Source of the DNA: an uncultured Aquimarina sp.
GTDB lineage: Bacteria; Bacteroidota; Bacteroidia; Flavobacteriales; Flavobacteriaceae
DNA length: 64,000 nt
Assembly (NCBI GenBank): GCA_947498775.1
Contig: CANMLL010000010.1
Location: forward strand, 1-64,000
Reading direction: 5' to 3'
Position 1 is the first letter of the stretch, and every line of letters starts with the position of its first letter. A program made the position numbers and the translations under genes. Below are positions 26,075-35,364 of this stretch, piece after piece. The notes under the pieces are model-generated. The model saw only the letters and a list, made by a program, of their open reading frames with translations. It was not told where the DNA came from and did not search any database.

Positions 26075-27106
26075 TTATGGCGCCGGATTTGGAATATTTT
26101 CATATACAGCTTCAATTTCTTTTAAAATTTCATCAGAAAGTGTGAGATGAATACTGTCGATATTTTCTTTAAGCTGTTCTAAACTAGTAGCTCCAATAAT
26201 GTTACTAGTCACAAACGGCCGATCATTTACAAACGCCAACGCCATTTGCGTTAAACCAATACCGTGCTTTTTTGCAATGTCATTATACGCTCTTGTAGCT
26301 TTAAACGAATTTTCGTTATGATATCTCGAAAACTGTGGAAATAAGGTTACTCGTGCATTTTTTGGTGTCTCCTCTAGATATTTACCCGTTAACTGTCCAA
26401 AACCAAGCGGAGAGTAGGGTAGATGACCAATATTTTCGCGATGTAATACTTCGCTAAGTCCAACCTCATCCTTTCGGTTTAATAAATTATATGGGTTCTG
26501 AACCGTAATCATTTTGGGAGCTCCTTTTCTGGCTTCTTCAGCATAGCGCATCATTCCGTAAGCAGTTTCATTAGAAGCTCCAATCTGTCTGATCTTTCCT
26601 TCTTTTATGAAATCTTGTAGATACCCTAACACCTCAGCAAAATTATCATTCCATTTTTCATTTTCATCATGTTGATACCCACGCACCCCAAAGAAATTGG
26701 TATTACGCTCTGGCCAATGCAATTGATATAGATCGATATAATCTGTTTGCAATCGCTCTAAACTTTTATTGATTGCATCAGCAAATTCGGCTTTAGTAAA
26801 TCCTCCGGTTCGAATATGTTTTACAAAATCACGAGGCCCCACAATTTTTGTTGCTAGTACAACATCGTTTCTCTTACCGGTTTTCTTTAACCAGCTTCCT
26901 ATTATTTTCTCGGTACTTCCTTGTGTATTCTTGTTAGCGGGTACAGAATATAATTCGGCAGTATCAATAAAATTTATGCCTTGTGCTATAGCATAATCTA
27001 ATTGTTGATGCCCTTCTTCTTCGGTATTTTGTTCTCCCCAGGTCATCGATCCCAGGCATATTTTACTTACTTTGATATTGGTGTTGGGTAGGGTGGTATA
27101 TTTCAT
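26075..27106 (-). CDS. Aldo/keto reductase (Tas-like)
   Basis: A 343-aa NADPH-dependent oxidoreductase with the TIM-barrel of aldo/keto reductases. The tetrad is visible: Asp and Tyr in DTAELYSVP (near 48-53), Lys in ATKIVGP (near 85), His in LYQLHWPE (near 126). The GASNETAYGMMRYAE and QNPYNLLNR segments and C-terminal cofactor stretch (IIGATSLEQLKENID) match the Tas group of E. coli. Substrate unknown. It is a single gene. Confidence 0.92.
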   Translation of the reverse strand: MKYTTLPNTNIKVSKICLGSMTWGEQNTEEEGHQQLDYAIAQGINFIDTAELYSVPANKNTQGSTEKIIGSWLKKTGKRNDVVLATKIVGPRDFVKHIRTGGFTKAEFADAINKSLERLQTDYIDLYQLHWPERNTNFFGVRGYQHDENEKWNDNFAEVLGYLQDFIKEGKIRQIGASNETAYGMMRYAEEARKGAPKMITVQNPYNLLNRKDEVGLSEVLHRENIGHLPYSPLGFGQLTGKYLEETPKNARVTLFPQFSRYHNENSFKATRAYNDIAKKHGIGLTQMALAFVNDRPFVTSNIIGATSLEQLKENIDSIHLTLSDEILKEIEAVYENIPNPAP

Positions 27107-27453
27107 TATGTAGTACTCTAGTTTTTTAGTGGATTAAAAATCTTAAAAGTAGAAACTCTTCCCTTAAACTAATGTAAAAATTATCATAATAAATTAAACA
27201 TACGTCTGGGCAGTAGTGTGAATGTTCTCTACAATTGACCCGTTTTATCTACAATTTCTGAAATGAATCTCATTTTGACAAAGGAACTTAGTATTCTAAA
27301 AATCAATACTTTAAAACGTTTTATTTTTTAAATTATATTTCGGAATGATTATTTCTATGTACTACTATGAAGATGCCATAGACTCAAATGCTAGATGAGA
27401 ATGGTGTGATTTTAATGATAGGAGTGATTTCTGACTTTACCCTATTTAACCGG

Positions 27454-27526
27454 AAAAGAGCTTCTAAACAGAGGCTCTTTTTTGAATTAAAAAACGGACA
27501 TAGCTACCCCATTACTATGTCCGTTT
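27454..27526. terminator. Two adjacent hairpins in an intergenic region
   Basis: First AAAGAGC / GCTCTTT with T run (27455-27483), then AACGGACATAG / CTATGTCCGTT (27493-27525). The 788-base gap from 27107 to 27894 has no recognisable gene; besides these hairpins it carries the MITE-like element at 27577-27737. The hairpins could end a short untranslated transcript starting after 27300. Confidence 0.6.
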
Positions 27527-27576
27527 CACACAACTAACCAACCTAAAACTTAATGCTCTTTCATGTTCAACCTCTT

Positions 27577-27737
27577 ATACCATTTCTGAGGTTAATTTAC
27601 CCTTTAAAAATTGTTCTTTTCCGTGTATGCTTCAAAATAAAATATAACCGTAGTTAAGGCTATGCTTAGATTTTCTTTTTCGCCTACACAAAAAATCCCT
27701 GTTTTTTATTTGTGTAAATTAACATCACAAATGGTAT
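27577..27737. mobile_element. MITE-like element, copy A (161 bp)
   Basis: The ends begin ATACCATTTCTGAGGTTAAT and mirror with two mismatches at the right end. It is the same length as, and about 90 percent identical to, the element at 35163-35323; both share the internal TCTTTTTCGCCTACACAAAA block. It encodes no protein. I see no clear target-site duplication. Confidence 0.85.
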
Positions 27738-27894
27738 TAGTTTTATAGGTATATGATAAAAGTATGATGAAAGAATCTGCTATGAAACGTAGAATGAGGG
27801 AAAGGAGGTTTTGAGTGAGGGAAGTTGAAATTTCTTGAGTATTAGAGAGCCGAGATACTATTTATAAATAAAAAAAGCGCCTAATGCGCTATAA

Positions 27895-28194
27895 TTAAGA
27901 CATGGGGAGTATTTTGATTACTCTTCCATATACATTTTTGGTCCAACCATTAAGGCGACCTCGGTTATTACCGATTAATAATCCTCGTTTTACATTTTTG
28001 CCTTTTACCAAATGTGTAAAACAGTTACCTCTTACTTTACAAAAAACAATATCTCCTGTTTTACAATCCTCCCAAGATATGGGTTCAAGTACTACGGGTT
28101 GTTTTGATTTCAAGATAGGTAACATCGAATTACCTGGTTCTTTGGAGACGATTGTCTCTCCATTCAATAGTTTTTGAATTTTCCAATTCATCAT
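27895..28194 (-). CDS. Small S24/S26 peptidase-fold protein
   Basis: A 99-aa soluble protein. PGNSMLPIL (Ser 23) matches the nucleophile motif of LexA/signal-peptidase-fold proteins; GDIVFCKVRGN near 47-57 and the final NVYGRVIKI match the strands around the active site, and the LIGNN segment corresponds to the GDN motif. The usual catalytic Lys is not present at the expected place: the position reads FTHLVKGK, so a Ser-His pair (Ser 23, His 61), as in the eukaryotic-type S26 enzymes, is possible. There is no membrane helix and no DNA-binding domain. It is a single gene near a MITE. Confidence 0.6.
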   Translation of the reverse strand: MMNWKIQKLLNGETIVSKEPGNSMLPILKSKQPVVLEPISWEDCKTGDIVFCKVRGNCFTHLVKGKNVKRGLLIGNNRGRLNGWTKNVYGRVIKILPMS

Positions 28195-28320
28195 ATATAG
28201 TTTTAAAAATTAAACATTAATTCAAAAACTATGGAGTATGGTTTTTACAAAGAACATGTACTTGTGTACAAAGCAAAGGTAAGTGTTTAACTTGAATTAT
28301 CAATATAGAGCTTTATGACT

Positions 28321-28393
28321 TGTCATCCCGGACTTGATCCGGGATCCAATTTGAAACGCATACTTATGGATTCCCGCCTGTGCCCGAATGACA
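28321..28393. repeat. Palindromic intergenic repeat (TGTCATCCCGGACTTGATCC ... GAATGACAA)
   Basis: It holds a short hairpin (CCCGGA / TCCGGG) at the left end, and the right part ATTCCCGCCTGTGCCCGAATG mirrors the left end TGTCATCC roughly. It is the widespread type of bacterial intergenic repeat and resembles 10645-10815. Confidence 0.65.
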
Positions 28394-28412
28394 ACTCTTT
28401 GTTAAATTTATT

Positions 28413-31400
28413 TTATGAATTCTGTTTTTTTCTTTTAAACCAAAACAGGGCAAGAAACAAAATTAATAGAACACTTAATCCTAATATCCAATACAACATT
28501 GAATTGTCATCAAAATGTATTGGAGCAGGGTCCCCAACCAAATAAAAACCTCCCCAATAAAAAGGATGCGTTCTATTCACATTTGCAGTACTTAAATATT
28601 GCAATTTGGCTTGACGCAAAGCTTTAGCTTTACTCATTCCTTTCTTAAGATTTTTATAAAAATATTTCATCAAATCTGGTGTGGTTTGATCGGATACCTC
28701 CCAACCTGTTAAAAGCAAACTCTTGGCTCCTGCATATTGAAAGGCGTTTCCTAAGCTCATGATCCCTTCGCCTTTGGCTATTTTACCACTCCCCGTATTA
28801 CAAGCACTTAAAACGGTAAGTTCTGCAGGAATATTTAAGGCAAATAATTCGTGACTGTATAAAAAGTTATCCTCGATCGTATCGTTGCTTTTCGTGAAAA
28901 ATAACTTCGAATTCTCTGGTCGCTCGTTATCTACTTCTCCATGCAATGCTAGGTGTAGCATACTGTATTTGTCTGCATTGTTTTTAAAATTAGCTTCGAT
29001 TGCCTGAGAACCAAAAAAATACTGACCGTTTATTATATTTGAAATCGCTCTAATTTCTTCTCGGGTACCTGGGAGGTCATCTCCTGAATCCCGTAAAGTG
29101 GCTAAGCTCATCGTTTTTGTTTCTGCCACATTTGTACTATCCGAAAAAGAAAAAGCAAGGCACTCCTGTGCTATATTAGGTTTTTTTTGATTTTTAAACG
29201 AATTGAACAACATGGTGGCAGAATTGGCATAACTGATTGTATATTTCTTAAGCCAATAGGGTAATTCTTTCGGATTATTTGAATTGGTTGTTTCTGTAAG
29301 TAACAGATCAAAATTAAGGTGCCATAGTGGGCCATCCGGAACAATGATCAATTGGTCTCCAATTAGTTGATCTTTGATAGGATTTATTAATTGTTTATAC
29401 AAATTATATGATTGGCTTTTAAATGCATTGACGTTTTTATCAATAATACTTTTACGTAATCGTTCAATATCTTGCTGAAGATTAGGGGTTGATAATTGTT
29501 TTACTGCCAAGTCATTTTTAGAAATGGTAAAAGCATAAGTGATACTATCTGTTGTAAAAAATTCTAACAATGTAGTTTTAGTATCCAGATTGTTCTGAAT
29601 ATCAGCTGCCGAAGCGACCTCGTTTTTGTATTTTAGTTGGTGATATTTGGGGTAGTTTTTTTTAATTACGTCGTTAAGTGAGTCTTGCTTGCGATTGATA
29701 TTGAAAAGTTTATCCTCATATTCTGAAGTTTTTATAGAATCAATTGATGTTTTGGATCTTTCATTAATTAATTGAGATTGCAATATGGATTTGTTGACTT
29801 TCAGATTACTATTAAAATATGATATAGCTTTTGGTAATAAAATATCATTGTTAAGCTCAATATCTGTAAGTGATTCTTGTAGTATACTTGATCTACTTCT
29901 TTCACTATAATAAAAAGCTTTATCAAGTACTTTTTTATTTCCATAGTCTTTATTTAAAATCAGTTGAAGAGCAATAGATGCTTCATATATCTTTTTTCTT
30001 TTTTCAGCTAAAGAAATCTTATCTTTGTGACTTTGATAAGTTTGATTCAATTTAAATAATAGTGAATCTGCTATTCCAAACACAGCAAAGCTAGAATCAA
30101 TCAAATTGATATCTTTATTCATTTCATATAAAGACATAAACGACTTTGCTTTACCCTTTAAGGTACGTATTAAAACTTGCAAATCGTAATAATTATCAAG
30201 ATTATATTTATCGATTTTTGTCGAATACGATTTATTTTTAGTATTTAATGTTAGTGCTTTATTATAAAATAAAACTGCTTTATCATATTTTTTTTGTGCA
30301 TAATAAATTTCTGCAATTCGATTAATTGATTTGGTAATGGTAGGGTTATTTCTCCAGCTTTTATTCTTTAATATCTCCCATGTTTTATTAAGGTATAAGT
30401 TAGCATTTTTACGATCTCCTTTTTCTAGAAACAAGTCGGAAATTAGAGAATAATTGTCCGCAACTTTCTCATAATATTTACCAAATAAACCAATTAAAAT
30501 ATTGGTCGATTTTTGATAAGATTCTAATGCCAAATCGTACTTTTCCTGATTTCTATAAACGTTACCTTTATTTAAGTGAAGCTTAGATTCAATTTCTAAG
30601 TCGTATTTACTAACTGATTCCAAAAGCTCTAAAGCCTTATCATAATAAAAAAGTGCCTTGTTATTTTCATTTATTGTATTGTACAGCCCTCCTATATTTA
30701 AATAATCAGAACTCAATACAGCATTATTCTTTCCTAAAATTTTAGTATCCAGCTTAATACTTTTTTTATAATAATCCAAAGCTTGATCATACTCTCCATT
30801 GTCTCTCAATACACTCCCTATGTTGTTGTAAATAACAGCTAAATCATTATTGTTAATACTACTTTTTTCATAAAACTTTAAAGCCTTCTTATAGTTATCC
30901 AAAGCTTTTTTATTCTGTTTTATGTGCTGGAAAACACCTCCTATATTAACATAGGCTTGAGCAATAAACAAATGTTCATTACCATAAACTTCAGACATAA
31001 TTTCTATCTTTTTTTTATGGTATTTTATAGCCTCATCAAACCTCCCCATACGCTCTGAAATAACACCCAGATTATTATAGATAATACCGTTCTTAGGATG
31101 ATCTGGGCCAAGAACTTCTATCATTATTTTTAAAGCTTTATTATTGTAGTGTAATGCTTCTTGATATTTGGAAAGATGAGTATAAATCAAGGCCAGATTA
31201 CTGTAGGACTTAGCTTTTTCAAAGTGAATTTCTGGTAATATTTCTTTTCGAATCTCCAGAGCTTTTGTATGTAATTCTAAGGCTCTATCAATATCCGAAG
31301 ATCTTAAATAAAATTTTGCAATATTGTCAAAGGCATATGCTGCTTGAAAATGATATTCTGAAAAATGTTTTTGACAGATTGTAAGTGCTTTTTTGGCGTT

Positions 31401-31676
31401 TACAAATGCTTCATCAAGTTCATATATCCTCAATTGATTATCTGACAAGCCATTGTAGCAAGCGGCTACACGCTCTAACTCATCATATTTTTCATAAACA
31501 GGTAGAGCCTTTTTAAAATATACAATTGAACTATCCATTTTCCTTGCTTGCAATAAAGAATCTGCTTTTTGATAATATTGCCAGGCTTGCAGTGTATCTT
31601 TCTCTACTTGTGCAGATACTTTATTGAATGAAAACAATATAAAAACGATCCAAAAAAAAGGTGCTATATATTTCAT
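28413..31676 (-). CDS. TPR-CHAT protein (caspase-like peptidase domain)
   Basis: A 1087-aa protein with a signal peptide (about 1-22), about ten tetratricopeptide repeats (residues 30-500; for example ALEIRKEIL, ALHYNNKALKI, AIKYHKKKIEI), a helical linker, a CHAT domain (about 770-1060) and a C-terminal membrane helix (about 1062-1083) with the tail FKRKKQNS in the cytoplasm. The CHAT dyad is visible: His near 912 in LALHGEVD and Cys near 959 in VLSACNTGSG, followed by GEGIMSLGNAFQYAGA. So the peptidase should be in the periplasm or outside, held by one helix. CHAT-TPR proteins occur widely in Bacteroidetes; substrates are mostly unknown. Single gene. Confidence 0.88.
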   Translation of the reverse strand: MKYIAPFFWIVFILFSFNKVSAQVEKDTLQAWQYYQKADSLLQARKMDSSIVYFKKALPVYEKYDELERVAACYNGLSDNQLRIYELDEAFVNAKKALTICQKHFSEYHFQAAYAFDNIAKFYLRSSDIDRALELHTKALEIRKEILPEIHFEKAKSYSNLALIYTHLSKYQEALHYNNKALKIMIEVLGPDHPKNGIIYNNLGVISERMGRFDEAIKYHKKKIEIMSEVYGNEHLFIAQAYVNIGGVFQHIKQNKKALDNYKKALKFYEKSSINNNDLAVIYNNIGSVLRDNGEYDQALDYYKKSIKLDTKILGKNNAVLSSDYLNIGGLYNTINENNKALFYYDKALELLESVSKYDLEIESKLHLNKGNVYRNQEKYDLALESYQKSTNILIGLFGKYYEKVADNYSLISDLFLEKGDRKNANLYLNKTWEILKNKSWRNNPTITKSINRIAEIYYAQKKYDKAVLFYNKALTLNTKNKSYSTKIDKYNLDNYYDLQVLIRTLKGKAKSFMSLYEMNKDINLIDSSFAVFGIADSLLFKLNQTYQSHKDKISLAEKRKKIYEASIALQLILNKDYGNKKVLDKAFYYSERSRSSILQESLTDIELNNDILLPKAISYFNSNLKVNKSILQSQLINERSKTSIDSIKTSEYEDKLFNINRKQDSLNDVIKKNYPKYHQLKYKNEVASAADIQNNLDTKTTLLEFFTTDSITYAFTISKNDLAVKQLSTPNLQQDIERLRKSIIDKNVNAFKSQSYNLYKQLINPIKDQLIGDQLIIVPDGPLWHLNFDLLLTETTNSNNPKELPYWLKKYTISYANSATMLFNSFKNQKKPNIAQECLAFSFSDSTNVAETKTMSLATLRDSGDDLPGTREEIRAISNIINGQYFFGSQAIEANFKNNADKYSMLHLALHGEVDNERPENSKLFFTKSNDTIEDNFLYSHELFALNIPAELTVLSACNTGSGKIAKGEGIMSLGNAFQYAGAKSLLLTGWEVSDQTTPDLMKYFYKNLKKGMSKAKALRQAKLQYLSTANVNRTHPFYWGGFYLVGDPAPIHFDDNSMLYWILGLSVLLILFLALFWFKRKKQNS

Positions 31677-31869
31677 AATACTAAGGGTATGGGTCTATTG
31701 TTAATAGCAAAGAAACTAAAAATGTTACTGTTTTTTTAACCACAGGTATTGTTTTCAAAATTTTTCAATGGATACAAAAGATTACTTCGTCGCTAACTCG
31801 TAATGACAATTGTAGTTAGTAGATACTAGTAAGTGGTTAGAACTAATAATTTAATTTTGATACTTAATA

Positions 31870-32382
31870 CTACTCCTTATTCACTTTTTTGGAGATACCG
31901 CATTTTCTACGGACCGTTCTTTCGGCAAGCGCTGCGACATTTCTGGCCTCATCCTCGGAGCCTCCGTCGTTAATAATCTCATTGTAGACGGTTTTGTTTT
32001 CTATAAGACCATGTAGGATACAGACAAACCCAGGGCTGTCTTTACCCTTGTAAGGATTCTTTTTGCTGGGTTTTGCAATCAACTCTCTAAACAAGCGATC
32101 TTTTAATATTATATCTTTTTGGACCTCTACTACCAATGTATTCAGGACATTTTGATCTTCTGGATACATATCATTTATCTTATCCAAGGCGTTGGCATAC
32201 TCATCATTGGTGAAACTAAAATAGTTATAAATGTCAAAGTAGTTGTTTTCTCCTTGTTCATCCTCCTGCACTTCTTCTTCACTTTGTATTTCTTCTTCGT
32301 TCTGGTACTCTTCTTCGCTTTCTTGGCTCATTCCTTTAAACACAGATACTAGTACTAGTACAAAAATGGATAGCTTCTTCAT
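31870..32382 (-). CDS. Exported acidic protein, hypothetical
   Basis: A 170-aa protein with a signal peptide (about 1-19) and then a striking Glu-rich stretch with repeat units of the form EEExQ (residues about 21-46), which could bind metal or basic surfaces. The C-terminal half is helical with two Cys (near 121 and 162) and a basic tail. I do not recognise a family. It lies alone, transcribed away from the next gene. Confidence 0.6.
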   Translation of the reverse strand: MKKLSIFVLVLVSVFKGMSQESEEEYQNEEEIQSEEEVQEDEQGENNYFDIYNYFSFTNDEYANALDKINDMYPEDQNVLNTLVVEVQKDIILKDRLFRELIAKPSKKNPYKGKDSPGFVCILHGLIENKTVYNEIINDGGSEDEARNVAALAERTVRRKCGISKKVNKE

Positions 32383-32657
32383 TTGTTAATGGTTTTAAAT
32401 TAATTGGGGTATTATAAACGTCTCGTAACGTCCTTTTGTCACCTGTCTTCTTTATTTTTATGCTTTTACACTATACATAATTAAGGATTTTATTTTTGTT
32501 TACTAAATTCGTGGCACACTTTTTGGTTTTTATCAAATAAATTGAGTATTTTGACTCACTTTTTAAGGTTATTTTAACAATAAAATCAGTTTTATCACGT
32601 TAGGTAACCGGTGTAATTAACCTATAAACTTTTAATACATTTTAACACCCAAACATT

Positions 32658-33068
32658 ATGAAAAAATTATTTCTACTTCTATTCGTGCTAGGCGCAGGAT
32701 TAACTACTCAAGCTCAAAACTCAGATAATTCTGCTCAAGACTGGTCTGTGAGCAATGAAGATTATACTGATTTGTATGCTATGGCAACTGAAATAGGTAA
32801 GCGAACGGATAAGGTAATTGCCAATGGTAATATAATCTCAATTGTGAAAGACAACGGCACAACATCTTTCCAAAGAAAAAGAGATAAAACTGTTGCCGTA
32901 GAGTTTTATACTTTTATTTTAGGAACCTCAAATGGTAAAAGTATCGAGTTAAACAAAGGTCAAACTGAAAAGGTTCTCGAAAAATTTAAAGTTGTTTTAA
33001 CGAAAGTGAAAGCAAGTCTTGATGTTGATAGTACAAAAGATATTGACGACATCTTGAACACTCTATAA
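32658..33068 (+). CDS. Exported protein, hypothetical, 136 aa
   Basis: Signal peptide MKKLFLLLFVLGAGLTTQAQ, then a 116-residue mature protein with alternating helices and strands and no Cys. It starts after a 275-base gap in which I see no gene. I do not recognise the family. A good terminator follows at 33093. Confidence 0.6.
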   Translation: MKKLFLLLFVLGAGLTTQAQNSDNSAQDWSVSNEDYTDLYAMATEIGKRTDKVIANGNIISIVKDNGTTSFQRKRDKTVAVEFYTFILGTSNGKSIELNKGQTEKVLEKFKVVLTKVKASLDVDSTKDIDDILNTL

Positions 33069-33092
33069 AACGTTTGGATTTATAATCTGCAT

Positions 33093-33122
33093 AAAGAGCT
33101 TCCTAATTGGAAGCTCTTTTTT
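33093..33122 (+). terminator. Terminator after the 136-aa exported protein gene
   Basis: Stem AAAGAGCTTCC against GGAAGCTCTTT with a T run. Confidence 0.85.
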
Positions 33123-33139
33123 GTTCTATTTTTTTACGA

Positions 33140-34102
33140 TTATATATCATTCAACAGTTTAGAAATTTCGTCCAGTTTGGGAGTCAAAATTACCTCAATT
33201 CGTCGATTTTTGCTCTTACCCTCGCCAGTATCATTACTTGCTACAGGAGCAAACTCACCTCGACCCGCTGCGGTAAGATTTTGTGGATCGATTTGCCCGT
33301 TTTCTAATAAAATATTGACAATAGCCGTTGCTCTTTTGGTCGACAGATCCCAGTTGCCCGATAATTGTGCATTACCCGTGTATGGTACGTTATCGGTATG
33401 ACCCTCAATCAACACAGCTATATCAGGATTTTGAGCCAATACTTTTCCTAATTGCTTAACCGCTTTGCGTCCCTGTGATCCAACGGCCCAACTACCAGAT
33501 TCGAACAACAATTTATTTTCCATAGATATGTATACTTTGCCATTACGTTCTTCTACAGTAAGTCCTTTACCTTCAAAATTACGTAGCGCTTTGGATATAG
33601 CATTTTTTAACGCCTGCATTTTGGCATCTTTGGCGGCAATCAGACTCTCTAACTCATCCACACGTTGTGAGCGTGCATCTAAATCTCTTTGCAGTTTGTC
33701 TAAACGGGTGCGTTCTTGTGCCAAAGCACGTTCTTTATCTTCTAACTGCCCCAGTAGTTCTCTGTTCTTTTTACTATTGGCCGCAATCGCTGCAGAGCTG
33801 TTTTTCTCAAGAGCGTCGTAAGAATTCTTTAGATTCTCATAATTTGCTACACCAGCATCGTATTTTCTCTGTAACTCATCTCTTTCAGTCAATGTTTTTT
33901 GATACTGCGCATCAAGCTGCTGCAGTGCTTTTTTATCTGCCTTACTTTCTTTTTCTAACGCAGTCAGGTCATCTTCCATCTTGCGATTTTCACGTTTTAG
34001 ATTGGCATACTTGCTTTCTAGATCCTTGTAGACTTTTGATGTTACACAAGAAGAAAACAGTATTCCCACTAGCATGATACCTGCAATTTTTTTGATCATC
34101 AT
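33140..34102 (-). CDS. OmpA-family lipoprotein with coiled coil
   Basis: A 320-aa outer-membrane lipoprotein. The signal ends in a lipobox with Cys near residue 19 (LFSSC). A long coiled coil (about 25-165) follows, then a peptidoglycan-binding OmpA domain (about 185-310) with LIEGHTDNVPY, LSGNWDLSTKRATAI, AAGRGEFAPVASN and NRRIEVIL. The Asp and Arg that bind diaminopimelate are present in DNVPY and NRRIE. It probably ties the outer membrane to peptidoglycan. It stands alone between a convergent terminator and the repeat at 34134. Confidence 0.9.
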   Translation of the reverse strand: MMIKKIAGIMLVGILFSSCVTSKVYKDLESKYANLKRENRKMEDDLTALEKESKADKKALQQLDAQYQKTLTERDELQRKYDAGVANYENLKNSYDALEKNSSAAIAANSKKNRELLGQLEDKERALAQERTRLDKLQRDLDARSQRVDELESLIAAKDAKMQALKNAISKALRNFEGKGLTVEERNGKVYISMENKLLFESGSWAVGSQGRKAVKQLGKVLAQNPDIAVLIEGHTDNVPYTGNAQLSGNWDLSTKRATAIVNILLENGQIDPQNLTAAGRGEFAPVASNDTGEGKSKNRRIEVILTPKLDEISKLLNDI

Positions 34103-34133
34103 TACTTGTTTATTTTATTAAAATTTACGGTTT

Positions 34134-34233
34134 GCGTCAGGGATAGCAGTGTAAATCCCACAGTATTGTCATCCTGAGCTTGTCGAAGGGTAGACAATGC
34201 GAGGAATTGAAACGAATAGCCCGCCCGGACGCC
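34134..34233 (+). repeat. Dispersed intergenic repeat, copy 3
   Basis: Ends GCGTCAGGGATAGCAGTG and ATAGCCCGCCCGGACGCC match the ends of copies 1 and 2; the middle has CATCCTGAGCTTGTCGAAGG in place of the longer middle of the others. Confidence 0.7.
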
Positions 34234-34270
34234 TTAATATTTATTATCTTTTATTACTTCTGATTCTAAT

Positions 34271-34296
34271 CACACTTCGACAAGCTCAGTGTGACC
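34271..34296. repeat. Short palindrome CACACTTCGACAAGCTCAGT
   Basis: CACACT and AGTGTG flank CGACAAGCTC; the core is the same TGAGCTTGTCGAAG word that occurs in the dispersed repeats. It sits just after the end of the exonuclease III gene and may act as its terminator. Confidence 0.5.
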
Positions 34297-34303
34297 AATA
34301 AGC

Positions 34304-35068
34304 TTACACATTAAGTTCTACCACAATCGGGCAATGATCACTGTGTTTTGCTTCTGATAGTATAACGGCTCTTTTTAATTTATCTTGTAATGGTTGTGAC
34401 ACCATACCATAATCCAATCGCCATCCTTTGTTATTAGCTCTGGAGTTAGCCCTATAACTCCACCAGGAATAATTATGGGGTTCTTTATTAAAATGCCTGA
34501 AAGAATCTATAAATCCGCTATCCATAAAATTGCCGATCCACTCTCGTTCTACTGGTAAAAACCCAGATACATTTTTGTTACGCACCGGATCATGAATATC
34601 TATCGCTTGGTGACAAATATTATAATCTCCTAGTATAATCAAATTAGGATGCTGTTGTTTTAGGGTATTGACATATTCCTGAAAATCGGCCATATACTTC
34701 AGCTTATGTTCTAGGCGTTCGATGTTCGTCCCACTTGGTAGATATAAGCTCATTATAGATACTCCATTAAAATCGGCCCTTAGGTTACGGCCTTCATGAT
34801 CCATATACTCTATCCCCGTGCCGTACTCAATATGATCTGGTGCTGTTTTTGATAAAATGGCCACCCCACTATATCCTTTTTTTTGTGCACTATACCAATA
34901 ATTATGAGGATATCCTGCCTTTGCAAACACATCAAGATCTAACTGATCTTTGTTGGCTTTTATTTCCTGAAGACAAATTACATCTGGGTCTGCTTGCTGC
35001 AACCAGTCTAAAAAACCTTTGTTTATTGCTGCGCGAATCCCGTTTACGTTATAGGAGATGATTTTCAT
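34304..35068 (-). CDS. xth: Exodeoxyribonuclease III
   Basis: A 254-aa AP endonuclease / 3'-5' exonuclease of the EEP fold for base-excision repair. Motifs in order: ISYNVNGIRAA, CLQEIKA (metal-ligand Glu near 37), GYSGVAILSK, LGDYNICH (catalytic Asp/Asn near 146-148), WRLDYGMVS, and SDHCPIVVEL with the terminal Asp-His pair. Length is normal. The initiation codon lies 27 bases from the start of the promoter-like AT-rich region; MITE copy B is 95 bases upstream. Confidence 0.95.
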   Translation of the reverse strand: MKIISYNVNGIRAAINKGFLDWLQQADPDVICLQEIKANKDQLDLDVFAKAGYPHNYWYSAQKKGYSGVAILSKTAPDHIEYGTGIEYMDHEGRNLRADFNGVSIMSLYLPSGTNIERLEHKLKYMADFQEYVNTLKQQHPNLIILGDYNICHQAIDIHDPVRNKNVSGFLPVEREWIGNFMDSGFIDSFRHFNKEPHNYSWWSYRANSRANNKGWRLDYGMVSQPLQDKLKRAVILSEAKHSDHCPIVVELNV

Positions 35069-35162
35069 GAAGTATAGATTTTAATTTTTTAGTAAAAATA
35101 AAATTTACATCGAATCCATTGTTCTAAATACATCATAAACTTTGAGGTGTTGCAAACAAACA

Positions 35163-35323
35163 ATACCATTTCTGATGTTAATTTACCCCTTACAAATTGT
35201 TCTTTTCTGTGTATGCTTCAAAACGAAATATAACCGTAGCTAATACTATGCTTAGATTTTCTTTTTCGCCTACACAAAAAATCCCTGTTTTTTATTTGTG
35301 TAAATTAACATCAGAAATGGTAT
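35163..35323. mobile_element. MITE-like element, copy B (161 bp)
   Basis: Perfect 24-base terminal inverted repeats beginning ATACCATTTCTGATGTTAAT. The interior is non-coding. It matches copy A (27577-27737) throughout. It lies between xth and a small lipoprotein gene. A transposase that could move it is not in the window. Confidence 0.9.
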
Positions 35324-35364
35324 AAGGTATTAAAACCCTATCTTTATAGAAGCAACCATAAATC

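Noticed and set aside
28321..28393. CRISPR repeat unit
   Set aside because: A single palindromic unit with no spacer array; it matches the intergenic repeat class instead.
33465..34077. Two plus-strand frames opposite the OmpA lipoprotein gene
   Set aside because: Shadows of the coiled-coil region; no start signals or family match.
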